Under the pieces are notes generated by a model. The model was not told the origin of the DNA, searched no databases, and saw only the letters and a list, made by a program, of their open reading frames with translations. Below, one piece after another: positions 33,006 to 42,700 of a stretch of 43,278 nt of DNA. The position numbers and the translations under genes were made by a program. The stretch spans positions 1 through 43,278 of the forward strand of contig JAOPXY010000135.1 in the NCBI GenBank assembly GCA_025964895.1, in the 5' to 3' direction. Positions within the stretch are counted from its first letter, which is position 1; the number at the start of each line of letters is the position of its first letter. Source of the stretch: Aeromicrobium sp. GTDB lineage: Bacteria; Actinomycetota; Actinomycetes; Propionibacteriales; Nocardioidaceae.

Positions 33006-34097
33006 TCAGAGGGCTGCGTAGCCCGGCTTGATGACGTCGTTGATCAGCACGAGGCGCTGGTCGAAGGGCAGGAAGGCGCTCTTCATGGCGTTGACGGTGA
33101 ACCAGCGCAGGTCGTCGACGCCGTAGCCGAAGGCGTCGACGAGCAGCTGGAGCTCCCGCGACATCGACGTGCCGCTCATAAGCCGGTTGTCGCAGTTGAC
33201 CGTGACCCGGAAGCCGAGATCCTTCAGCCTGCCGATCGGGTGGTCCGCGATCGACGTCATGCCCGGCACGGCGCCCGTCTGCAGGTTCGACGACGGGCAC
33301 ATCTCCAGCGGGATGCGGCGGTCGCGGATGTAGGCCGCGAGATCGCCGAGCACGGGTCCGCCGGGGGCGTCCCAGTCGATGTCGTCCACGATGCGGACGC
33401 CGTGGCCGAGCCGCTCGGCGCCGCAGCGCTGGATGGCCTGCCAGATCGACGGCAGGCCGAACGCCTCGCCGGCGTGAATTGTGAAGTGCGCGTTCTCGCG
33501 GCGCAGGTACTCGAACGCCTCGAGGTGCAGGATGGGTGGGAACCCGTCCTCGGCCCCGGCGATGTCGAAGCCCGCGACGCCACGGGTGCGGTACTCCACC
33601 GCGATCTCGGCGATCTCGAGCCCGCGCTTGGCATGGCGCATGGCCGTCAGCAGCTGCCCGACGACGATGGGGTGGCCCGCGGCGGCCGCCTCCTCGCGTC
33701 CGGCCTCGATGCCGTCCTGCACCGCCTCGACCGCCTCGCGCAGCGACAGCCCCGCCGACTGGTGCTGCTCGGGTGCCCACCGCAGCTCGGCGTAGACGCA
33801 CCCGTCGGTCGCCAGGTCGACGACGGCCTCGCGCGCGACGCGGGCGAGATCCTCGGGCCGCTGCATCACCGCGACCGTGTGCACGAACGTCTCGAGGTAG
33901 CGCACGAGGGAGCCGGAGCTGGACGCCTCCTCGAACCAGTCGCCGAGCGCGTCGGCGCCCTGCGCGGGGAGGTCGTGCCCGATCTCGTCGGCGATCTCGA
34001 CGATCGTGGCAGGACGGAGGCCTCCGTCGAGGTGCTCGTGCAGGGCGACCTTGGGGGCCTGGGCGATCTGTTCGGACGTGGCGCTCACAGGGCTCAT
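33006..34097 (-). CDS. add: adenosine deaminase
   Basis: A 363-aa zinc enzyme converting (deoxy)adenosine to (deoxy)inosine, the substrate of DeoD. Motifs are [14 protein letters not shown] (two zinc His), [24 protein letters not shown] (zinc His and catalytic Glu), ERLGHGVRI (active His), [11 protein letters not shown] and [15 protein letters not shown], where the usual zinc Asp of the NTDDP loop is in the CDN position. The length is that of actinobacterial Add. The ATG at 34097 lies four bases after the MaoC gene stop, so it is co-transcribed with that gene; no strong ribosome site is present. Confidence 0.95.
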   Translation of the reverse strand: MSPVSATSEQIAQAPKVALHEHLDGGLRPATIVEIADEIGHDLPAQGADALGDWFEEASSSGSLVRYLETFVHTVAVMQRPEDLARVAREAVVDLATDGCVYAELRWAPEQHQSAGLSLREAVEAVQDGIEAGREEAAAAGHPIVVGQLLTAMRHAKRGLEIAEIAVEYRTRGVAGFDIAGAEDGFPPILHLEAFEYLRRENAHFTIHAGEAFGLPSIWQAIQRCGAERLGHGVRIVDDIDWDAPGGPVLGDLAAYIRDRRIPLEMCPSSNLQTGAVPGMTSIADHPIGRLKDLGFRVTVNCDNRLMSGTSMSRELQLLVDAFGYGVDDLRWFTVNAMKSAFLPFDQRLVLINDVIKPGYAAL

Positions 34098-34101
34098 CGT
34101 G

Positions 34102-34557
34102 TCATGACGCCATGAGGAGGGTGACGGTCTCCGCCACGCAGGCGGGCCGGTCGCCGCCCTTGATCTCGATCGTGTGCTGCAGCGTCACGCGCTGGCCCTT
34201 CTCGATGTCGGCGACCGCGAGCAGATCGACCTTGCTCCGCACCTTCGAGCCGACCCGGACGGGCGCCACGAATCGCACCTTGTTGAGGCCGTAGTTGACC
34301 CGCGCGACGTTGCCCGCGAACGCGAAGACCTGGGCGCCCAGGAAGGGCAGCATCGACAGCGTCAGGTAGCCGTGGGCGACAGTCGCCCCGAACGGGCCGT
34401 CGGCCGCGCGCTCGGGGTCGACGTGGATCCATTGGCGATCGCCGGTGGCGTCGGCGAACATGTCGATCCGGTCCTGGGTGATCGCGACCCACTCGCTGAC
34501 GCCGAGCTCCTGCCCCTCGGCGTCTGCGATCTCCAAACTGTTGTTGAGAATCCGCAT
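34102..34557 (-). CDS. MaoC-family hot-dog dehydratase/hydratase
   Basis: A 151-aa single hot-dog protein. The signature is [26 protein letters not shown] followed by [17 protein letters not shown], with the Asp and His of (R)-specific enoyl-CoA hydratases in ATGDxxxxHxD. It would hydrate a 2-enoyl-CoA, or carry out a related dehydration. It lies between deoA and add, with no obvious role in nucleoside use. The start ATG at 34557 has TAGGTT six bases upstream and no ribosome site, so it seems to have its own leaderless promoter inside the operon. Confidence 0.88.
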   Translation of the reverse strand: MRILNNSLEIADAEGQELGVSEWVAITQDRIDMFADATGDRQWIHVDPERAADGPFGATVAHGYLTLSMLPFLGAQVFAFAGNVARVNYGLNKVRFVAPVRVGSKVRSKVDLLAVADIEKGQRVTLQHTIEIKGGDRPACVAETVTLLMAS

Positions 34558-34569
34558 CGTACGAACCTA
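34558..34569 (-). promoter_or_regulatory. internal leaderless promoter for the MaoC and add genes
   Basis: On the minus strand TAGGTT (34569-34564) is followed by CGTACG and then ATG. The first three bases, TAG, are the deoA stop codon, so the -10 box is built from the end of the preceding gene. Confidence 0.45.
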
Positions 34570-35850
34570 ACCGATGCGGTCGATGACCACCGGGACCGGC
34601 TGCATCGCGGACGTGCCGATGTCGTAACCGCCCTCGAGCGCGGCCACGGCCCGCTCGAAGCGCTCGGGCGTGTCGGTGTGCAGGGTCATGAGCGGCTGAC
34701 CGGCGGTCACCGCATCGCCGGGCTTGGCATGCATCACGACACCCGCGCCGGCCTGCACCTGCTCGCCGGGACGTGATCGCCCGGCGCCGAGCCGCCACGC
34801 GGCCACGCCGACGGCCATCGCGTCGAGGCGCGTCAGCGTGCCGGAGGCCGATGCCGTCACGACGTGGGTCTCCTTCGCCGTCGGGAGGGCGGCGTCGGGG
34901 TCGCCGCCCTGGGCGGAGATCATGCGCCGCCACACGTCCATCGCGGCGCCGGACGCCAGCGCGTCGGCCGGGTCGACGTCGGCCTTGCCCGCGGCAACCA
35001 GCATCTCGCGGGCCAGCGCGAGGGTCAGCTCGACGACATCGGACGGCCCGCCTCCGGCGAGCACCTCGACGGACTCGGCGACCTCGCACGCGTTGCCGGC
35101 GGTCAGGCCCAGCGGCGTCGACATGTCGGTCAGCAGCGCGACGGTGCGGACGCCCGCATCGGTGCCGAGCGCGACCATCGTCTCGGCCAGCTCGCGTGCC
35201 ATGGCCTCGGACTTCATGAAGGCGCCCGTGCCGACCTTGACGTCGAGCACCAGCGAGCCCGTGCCCTCGGCGATCTTCTTGCTCATGATCGAGCTCGCGA
35301 TGAGCGGGATCGCCTCCACCGTGCCGGTCACGTCGCGCAGGGCGTACAGCTTCTTGTCGGCCGGTGCGAGACCCGGGCCCGCAGCGCAGATGACCGCGCC
35401 GACGTCCTCCAGCTGCGCCATCATCTCCTCGTTCGACAGATCGGCCCGCCACCCCGGGATCGACTCGAGCTTGTCGAGCGTGCCGCCGGTGTGGCCGAGC
35501 CCGCGACCCGAGAGCTGCGGCACCGCGATGCCGCACGCCGCCACGAGCGGGGCCAACGGCAGGGTGATCTTGTCGCCGACGCCGCCCGTGGAGTGCTTGT
35601 CGGCGGTCGCCCACGACAGGGACGAGAAGTCCATGCGCTCACCGCTGTCGATCATGGCGTTCGTCCAGCGCGAGATCTCGCGGCGGTTCATGCCGTTGAG
35701 CAGGATCGCCATCGCGAGCGCCGACATCTGCTCCGGGACGACGACGCCGCGGGTGAAGGCGTCGACGACCCAGTCGATCTGCGGATCCGTCAGCTCGTGC
35801 CTGTCACGCTTCACGGCGATGATCTCCACCGCATCGAACGATTCACTCAT
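34567..35850 (-). CDS. deoA: thymidine phosphorylase
   Basis: A 427-aa enzyme splitting thymidine and deoxyuridine with phosphate into base and 2-deoxyribose-1-phosphate. It belongs to glycosyltransferase family 3: the N-terminal helical domain (TDPQIDWVVDAFTRG), the phosphate site DKHSTGGVGDK, LSGRGLGHTGGTLDKLES, the KLYALRDVTGTVEAIPLIASSIMSKK substrate region, LVLDVKVGTGAFMK, and a C-terminal barrel-sandwich domain. The ATG at 35850 overlaps the P450 stop as ATGA, showing translational coupling. Confidence 0.96.
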   Translation of the reverse strand: MSESFDAVEIIAVKRDRHELTDPQIDWVVDAFTRGVVVPEQMSALAMAILLNGMNRREISRWTNAMIDSGERMDFSSLSWATADKHSTGGVGDKITLPLAPLVAACGIAVPQLSGRGLGHTGGTLDKLESIPGWRADLSNEEMMAQLEDVGAVICAAGPGLAPADKKLYALRDVTGTVEAIPLIASSIMSKKIAEGTGSLVLDVKVGTGAFMKSEAMARELAETMVALGTDAGVRTVALLTDMSTPLGLTAGNACEVAESVEVLAGGGPSDVVELTLALAREMLVAAGKADVDPADALASGAAMDVWRRMISAQGGDPDAALPTAKETHVVTASASGTLTRLDAMAVGVAAWRLGAGRSRPGEQVQAGAGVVMHAKPGDAVTAGQPLMTLHTDTPERFERAVAALEGGYDIGTSAMQPVPVVIDRIG

Positions 35851-37058
35851 GACGCCACCTCGACGTTGATGCTCTCGTACCCGCGCAGCACCCAGGTCGG
35901 GCGGCGTGGCGACTCCCCCGCGAGCCGTAGCTCCGGGAAGCGGTCGAGCAGGGTTCGGATGCTGATCTGCAGCTCGGCCCGCGCGAGCGGCGCCCCGAGG
36001 CAGAAGTGCACGCCCATGCCGAATCCGACATGGGGATTGGGGTCGCGGCCGACGTCGAACACATCCGCGTCCTCGAAGACCGCGGCGTCGCGGTTGGCCG
36101 AGCCCATCAGGCAGGCGACCTTCTCGCCGGCGCGGACCAGCTGGCCGGACACCTCGACGTCGGCCGTCGCGGTGCGCTCGAACAGCTGCAGCGGGGCATC
36201 GAAGCGGATCAGCTCCTCCAGCGCGATCTCGACCGGCACCTCGCCGCCCGTGATGCGCGCCAGCTGCTCGGGATGCTCCAGCAAGGCGTGGAAGCCGTTG
36301 CCGAACACATTGACGGACGCCTCGTGGCCGGCGTTCAGCAGCAGCACGACCGAGGCGACGAGCTCGTCATCGCTGAGCCGCGTGCCGTCGTCGCGGGCCT
36401 CGATCAGATCCGTGATGAGGTCGTCGCCGGGCGACGACCTGCGTTGCTCGACGACGTCGCGCACGTAGTCGCTGAACGCCGTGCTGGCGTCGATCGCGGC
36501 CTTCTTGGTCAGCGCGCCGACGTTCGGCTCGTACATGTGGACGATGGCCTGCGACCAGTCGCGCAGCTTCACGTGGTCCTCGCGCGGGACGCCCAGCAGG
36601 TCGGCGATGACGAACACGGGCATCGGCTCGGCGTAGTCACCGAGGACGTCGAAGGACTTCCCCAGCTCGTCGACCATCGAGGCCGCCAGCTGCTCGATGC
36701 GGGGCCGCATGCGCTCGACGTGGCCGCGCCCGAACGCCGCCGCGACGAGCCGGCGCAGACGGGTGTGCGTCGGCGGCTCGTTCTCCATCATCTGGTTGCG
36801 GTGCAGCGCGTTGAACGGCTCCATCTGGGCGGCCGGCTCCCAGTCGGTCCAGAGGCGGCCGAAGGCCCGGTTGCGCAGCACCTGGCTGACCGCGTCGTGC
36901 GTCGTCGCGAGCCACACGCCCATCGGCTCGTGCCACAGCACGGGGCCCTTGGCGCGCAGGGAGGCCAGGACCGGATAGGGATCGCGGACGAAGTCCGGCG
37001 AGCCGGCGTCGAGCTGATCCCCCGCAAGCGGGAGGTGCCCCCAGGTGTGGCGGGTCAA
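35847..37058 (-). CDS. cytochrome P450 embedded in the pyrimidine-salvage operon
   Basis: A 403-aa soluble bacterial P450. The haem loop is FGMGVHFCLGAPLARAEL with Cys353 as the axial ligand; the K-helix ExxR is EELIRF, followed by PLQLFERTA; the C-helix-type motif is NEPPTHTRLRRLV. The I-helix reads NAGHEASVN near residue 245: the common acid-Thr pair is Glu-Ala-Ser, as in the AGHEAT/S group. No membrane anchor or fused redox domain is present, so ferredoxin and reductase must come from elsewhere. The start is TTG at 37058, overlapping the cdd stop as TTGA; the stop overlaps the deoA ATG as ATGA. The substrate is unknown, and no P450 lies between cdd and deoA in M. tuberculosis (from memory). 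Confidence 0.92.
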   Translation of the reverse strand: MTRHTWGHLPLAGDQLDAGSPDFVRDPYPVLASLRAKGPVLWHEPMGVWLATTHDAVSQVLRNRAFGRLWTDWEPAAQMEPFNALHRNQMMENEPPTHTRLRRLVAAAFGRGHVERMRPRIEQLAASMVDELGKSFDVLGDYAEPMPVFVIADLLGVPREDHVKLRDWSQAIVHMYEPNVGALTKKAAIDASTAFSDYVRDVVEQRRSSPGDDLITDLIEARDDGTRLSDDELVASVVLLLNAGHEASVNVFGNGFHALLEHPEQLARITGGEVPVEIALEELIRFDAPLQLFERTATADVEVSGQLVRAGEKVACLMGSANRDAAVFEDADVFDVGRDPNPHVGFGMGVHFCLGAPLARAELQISIRTLLDRFPELRLAGESPRRPTWVLRGYESINVEVAS

Positions 37059-37489
37059 CGCGCCGGTCCGTCCTTCCTGGCCAAGTCGTCCGCGCCGAAG
37101 GCGTCGGGCAGCACCTCGTCCATGGTCTTGATGCCCGACGCCGTCATGAGCTGCATCGCGGGGCCACCGTTCTCCCACAGGAGCTGGCGGCAGCGTCCGC
37201 ACGGCATCAGCGGCTCGCCGCGGGAGTCGACACAGGCGACGGCCACGAGTCGGCCGCCGCCGGTCGCGTGCAGGGCAGAGACCATGCCGCACTCGGCGCA
37301 CAGCGCGACGCCGTACGCCGCGTTCTCGACGTTGCAGCCGAGCACGACCCGGCCGTCGTCGACGAGGCCGGCGACGCCGACCTTGTAGTCGGAGTACGGG
37401 GCATAGGCGCGTCCCATGACCTCGGTCGCATAACGCCGGAGCGCGTCCCAGTCGATGGGATCGCCCGGACCGTTGATACCCAGTGCCAT
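37055..37489 (-). CDS. cdd: cytidine deaminase
   Basis: A 144-aa zinc enzyme of the small tetrameric class turning (deoxy)cytidine into (deoxy)uridine for DeoA. It has GRAYAPYSDYKVGVAG, GCNVENAAYGVALCAECGMVSAL (the CAE zinc/proton-shuttle motif) and PCGRCRQLLWE (two zinc Cys). The ATG at 37489 lies 16 bases after the permease gene stop; the stop overlaps the P450 TTG start. It belongs to one long minus-strand operon with the importer. Confidence 0.95.
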   Translation of the reverse strand: MALGINGPGDPIDWDALRRYATEVMGRAYAPYSDYKVGVAGLVDDGRVVLGCNVENAAYGVALCAECGMVSALHATGGGRLVAVACVDSRGEPLMPCGRCRQLLWENGGPAMQLMTASGIKTMDEVLPDAFGADDLARKDGPAR

Positions 37490-37505
37490 CAGATATCCCG
37501 GGCCA

Positions 37506-38744
37506 CTAGCCCGCGCTCCCTCGTCGGTACGGCCTGCCGTCGGCGGCCGGCATGCGCAGGCGCTGCGATCCGAGGGCCAGGACGAACAGGGTCGTGACGT
37601 ACGGCGTCATGACCGTGAACTCGCGCGGCACCGTGTCGGTCAGCAGGAACCAGGCCAGGACGGCGGCACCGGCGACCGCCACGACGGCGGCCCCCGTGAT
37701 CTGCCCGCGGTAGGCGCGGTACGCGGCGAAGGCCAGCAGGGCGATGCCGACGAGCAGCAGCAGCGCGTGCACCGACTGCGTGTCGCGCAGTCGCAGCGAG
37801 TCGGTGTAGCCGAACGTCAGGGCGCCCGCCAGCAGGCCGCCGGGACGCCAGTTGCCGAAGATCATCGCCGCGAGGCCGATGTAGCCGCGGCCGCCGGTCT
37901 GGCCCGTGCTGAACCCGCTCGACGAGACCAGCGCCAGGAAGCCACCGCCGATGCCGGCGAGCGCTCCGGAGATCAGCACCGCGACGTACTTGTAGAGGTA
38001 CACGTTGACGCCCAGCGTCTCGGCCGACTGCGGGTTCTCGCCGCACGAGCGGAGTCGCAGCCCGAAGGACGTGCGCCACAGCACGACCGCCGAGACGATG
38101 ACCAGCGCGAAGACGAACAGGCTGAGCGTCGAGATGTTGGTCGTCAGCGCCTGGACGAACGAGGCGACGTCCGAGACGAAGAACCAGTGCTTGTCGGCGA
38201 TCGTGTTCGCGAGGTCGGAGACCCCCGGGATCGTGATCTGTGCCGGCGCCTCGAGACCGTTGAGCTGCCTGGGGCCGCCGCCCTCGTAGTCGGGGAAGAT
38301 GGCCTCCGCGAGGTACGTCGCCGCGCCGGCGCCGATCAGGTTGATCGCGACGCCGGACACGATGTGATCGACGCCGAAGGTGACGGTCGCGATCGCGTGC
38401 AGCAGGCCGCCGATCAGGCCCAGCAGCGCCGCGCCGGCGATGCCGACCCACGGGCCGTAGTGGTAGGTGAAGAACGCCGCACCCCACGTGCCGAGGATCA
38501 TCTGGCCCTCGAGGCCGATGTTCACGACACCGGCCCGCTCGGCCCAGAGGCCGCCGAGGGCGGCCGCCAGGATCGGGCACGTCGCGATGATCGCCGCGCG
38601 GATCGTGCCCGCGCCCGTTAGGTCGTCGGTGTCGGTCACGATGCGCACGAAGGACACCAGCGCGACACCGGCCAGGCCGATGTACAACCAGCTCTTCGTC
38701 AGTCGCTCGACGATGCCGCGCTTCTGGACTGTTGCGGCGCTCAT
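37506..38744 (-). CDS. nucleoside ABC transporter permease, second subunit
   Basis: A 412-aa polytopic protein of the branched-chain amino acid/ribose-type permease family (BPD_transp_2) with about ten hydrophobic helices. The core motif WAERAGVVNIGLEGQMILGTWGAAF, then GVDHIVSGVAINLIGAG and LRSCGENPQSAETLGVNVYLYKY, are those of YufQ/NupQ-type permeases. It forms a heterodimer with the preceding gene product. The ATG overlaps the stop of that gene by four bases. Basic, Arg/Gly-rich residues end the C-terminus. Confidence 0.93.
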   Translation of the reverse strand: MSAATVQKRGIVERLTKSWLYIGLAGVALVSFVRIVTDTDDLTGAGTIRAAIIATCPILAAALGGLWAERAGVVNIGLEGQMILGTWGAAFFTYHYGPWVGIAGAALLGLIGGLLHAIATVTFGVDHIVSGVAINLIGAGAATYLAEAIFPDYEGGGPRQLNGLEAPAQITIPGVSDLANTIADKHWFFVSDVASFVQALTTNISTLSLFVFALVIVSAVVLWRTSFGLRLRSCGENPQSAETLGVNVYLYKYVAVLISGALAGIGGGFLALVSSSGFSTGQTGGRGYIGLAAMIFGNWRPGGLLAGALTFGYTDSLRLRDTQSVHALLLLVGIALLAFAAYRAYRGQITGAAVVAVAGAAVLAWFLLTDTVPREFTVMTPYVTTLFVLALGSQRLRMPAADGRPYRRGSAG

Positions 38745-39828
38745 GACGTGGCTCCGTTCGCGCCGGCCAGCTCACGGCTGACGGTGCGTTGCTCGAGCCG
38801 TGTGCGCCATCGGCGCACCACCTCGTAGGTGACGACGACCGCGAGGACCGCGACGCCCTGGGTGATCTGGACGATGCTCGGCGACACGTCGGTGCCGAAG
38901 GTCAGGTCGTTGGACTTGACCGAGAGGAACGCGAACAGCAGTGCGCCGAACAACATGCCGAGCGGACGGTTGCGGCCCAGCAGCGCGACGGCGATGCCCA
39001 GGAAGCCGAGCCCCGCCTGGAAGGACGTGCCGTAGTTGCGGGCGCCACCGAACAGCGCCGGCAGCCAGATCAGCCCCGCGACGGCGCCCGAGAGCATCAT
39101 CGAGATCAGGATCATGCGCTTGGGGTTGATGCCGCTGGCCAGGGCCGCGCTCTCGGACTGACCGCTCGCGCGCAGGTCGAAGCCGAAGCGGGTGTGGTTG
39201 AGCAGCACCCAGAACCCGATGCCGACCAGCACGGCGATGATCGTGAGCGCCCAGATCTCACCGTCACGGTCCTCGAATGGCGCGAACCCGCCGAGCGTCG
39301 AACCGGCCTCGAGGTTCTTGGTGTGCACCGTGTTGCCCTCCTTCACCCCGCGGGTGTTGAGGAAGTAGCCCACCAGGGTGATCGCGATCGAGTTCAGCAT
39401 GATGGTCGAGATGACCTCGCTGACACCCCGGGTCGTCTTGAGGACGCCGGCGATGCCGGACCAGAGGGCGCCGACGGCCATCGCGACGATGATGGCCGCC
39501 GCGACGTTGGCCAGGCCGCTGAGGTAGGCCGCACCCGCGAATGACGCGGCCGCGAACGACGCGATCGTGTACTGCCCCTCGAGCCCGATGTTGAACAGGC
39601 CCATCCGGAAGCCGATCGCGGCGGCGACCGCGGCGATGTAGATCATCGCGGTCTGGTTGAGGATGTCGACGCGCAGCCGCGGCTTGGGCACCTCGAACAT
39701 CGTCGACCAGAAGTCGCCGGGCGAACTGCCCACCGCGGCGATGACGACGGTCGTGACCAGGATGCTGAGCACGATCGCGATGGCGGGGGCCAGCAACGAC
39801 AGGCCGATCGACCGCAGGCGTTCAGACG

Positions 39829-39832
<4 letters not shown>
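38741..39832 (-). CDS. nucleoside ABC transporter permease, first subunit
   Basis: A 363-aa polytopic permease of the YufP/NupP type. The start MTSERLRSIGLSLLAPAIAIVLS enters the first helix. Family blocks are GFRMGLFNIGLEGQYTIASFAAASF, TTRGVSEVISTIMLNSIAITLVGYFLN and LRASGQSESAALASGINPKRMI. It overlaps the ATPase gene upstream and the second permease downstream by four bases each (ATGA), so the three subunits are translationally coupled. The large open frame upstream of 39832 is the shadow of the ATPase gene. Confidence 0.93.
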
Positions 39833-41340
<1,508 letters not shown>

Positions 41341-41397
41341 GGACACTCCCTACGTACGACGATCGCGACTGGTGCGAGACCTGGACAGATGAGACGA

Positions 41398-41430
41398 ACC
41401 TGGGCTGAACGCTACCGCGCCAGCCCAGGT
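41398..41430 (-). terminator. hairpin between bmpA-type and ATPase genes
   Basis: ACCTGGGCTG (41398-41407) pairs perfectly with CAGCCCAGGT (41421-41430) around 13 bases, in the 120-bp gap after the binding-protein gene. No T-run follows. It probably reduces read-through or protects the upstream mRNA, giving more binding protein than transporter. Confidence 0.6.
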
Positions 41431-41460
41431 CCGTCGCCGCTAGATGCAGCAGGTGATGCG

Positions 41461-42552
41461 TTACGGCTTGGTCGGAACCGTGATCTCGCCGCTGATGATC
41501 TTCTCCTTGTAGGAGTCGATGTCGGCCGTCAGGTCGCTGATGACCGACTTGTTCGACGTCGAGTAGCCGACCCCGTCCGCCTTCAGGTCGTAGACCGTGT
41601 AGCTGACCAGCGGCTTGCCCGCGTCGATCGACTTGGCGAAGTCGTACGTCGCGGTGTCGACGCGCTTGAGCATCGAGGTCAGGATGAACGGCTTCTGCGC
41701 GTCCGTCGCGGTGAGGTACTGGTCGGAGTCGACGCCGATCGCGAAGTTGCCCTCGCCGGCCTCGACCGCGGCGTCGAAGACGCCCGAGCCCGAACCACCG
41801 GCGGCGTGGTAGACGACGTCGGCACCCTTGTCGAACTCGCCCGTCGCGGCGGCCTTGCCACCGGCGGGGTCACCGAAGCCGGACAGGTCCGACTCCTGGA
41901 TGTACTGGACCTCGACCTTGATGTCGGGCTTGGCGGCCTTGGCGCCTGCGGTGTAGCCGGCCTCGAACTTCTGGATGAGCTCGGTGTTGACGCCACCGAC
42001 GAAGCCGATCGTGCCGGTCTTGCTCTTCTGCGCGGCGGCGACGCCGACCAGGAAGGAGCCCTGCTCCTCGGCGAAGCCGAGGTATGCGACGTTGTCGTTG
42101 GCGTCCTCGTCCGGGTCGAAGCCGTCGATCACGGCGAAGTTGACCTCGGGGAAGTCGGGAGCGACGGCGTTGACCGACTCGCTGTAGGCGAAGCCGACAC
42201 CGACGATCGCGACGGCGCCGTTCTCGGCCATGTTGCGCAGGCGGTCCTCGCGCGCGGACTCGGCCTCACCGTCGGTGGCCTCGCCCTCGACGCAGGTGGC
42301 GTCGAAGTCCTCGACGGCCTTCTCCAGACCGGCGTACGCCGAGTCGTTGAAGGACTGGTCGCCACGTCCGCCGACGTCGTACGCCAGGCCGATCTTGGGC
42401 CCGTCTCCGTCGGCCGACTTGCAGACGTCGTCGCTGGCGGCAGTCTTGTCGCTGCCGCTTCCGCTGCCACCCTCACTGTCGCTGCCCCCACAGCCCGCAA
42501 GAGCGAGCGCGGCGACGGCGGCAACAGCGGAAAGCTTGGTCAATCGACGCAA
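41461..42552 (-). CDS. BmpA/PnrA-type nucleoside-binding lipoprotein
   Basis: A 363-aa lipoprotein with lipobox LALAGC (Cys21), then a Gly/Ser linker and a BMP-family periplasmic-binding fold: KIGLAYDVGGRGDQSFNDSAYAGL, AIVGVGFAYSESV, FAVIDGF, YLGFAEEQGSFLVGVAAA, GFVGGVNTELIQKFEAGYTAGAKA, VVYHAAGGSGSGVFDAA and VDSDQYLTA. Members bind purine and pyrimidine nucleosides. It is the first gene of the importer operon. The start is TTG at 42552, four bases after GAGGAGG, rather than the TTG at 42543. Its position with cdd, deoA and add supports nucleosides as substrate. Confidence 0.94.
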   Translation of the reverse strand: MRRLTKLSAVAAVAALALAGCGGSDSEGGSGSGSDKTAASDDVCKSADGDGPKIGLAYDVGGRGDQSFNDSAYAGLEKAVEDFDATCVEGEATDGEAESAREDRLRNMAENGAVAIVGVGFAYSESVNAVAPDFPEVNFAVIDGFDPDEDANDNVAYLGFAEEQGSFLVGVAAAQKSKTGTIGFVGGVNTELIQKFEAGYTAGAKAAKPDIKVEVQYIQESDLSGFGDPAGGKAAATGEFDKGADVVYHAAGGSGSGVFDAAVEAGEGNFAIGVDSDQYLTATDAQKPFILTSMLKRVDTATYDFAKSIDAGKPLVSYTVYDLKADGVGYSTSNKSVISDLTADIDSYKEKIISGEITVPTKP

Positions 42553-42700
42553 AATTCCTCCTCAGTACGGAGCCGGGGAGCCCGGCACTCCGAACCGACC
42601 CTAATGTCCCGGTGTGCGGTACGGCAGACCGTTGGAGGTAAAGACGGCGGCCGTAACCGTATCTTCACCTCACGGCGCCCACCGACGCGTCCCGCGGGAG

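Noticed and set aside
32973-34115. A 380-codon plus-strand open frame opposite add
   Set aside because: Antisense shadow of adenosine deaminase, which has all expected active-site motifs.
35847-37301. A longer P450 frame starting inside cdd
   Set aside because: The extension is the shadow of cdd; the TTG overlapping the cdd stop gives a P450 of normal length and the same four-base coupling as the next junction.
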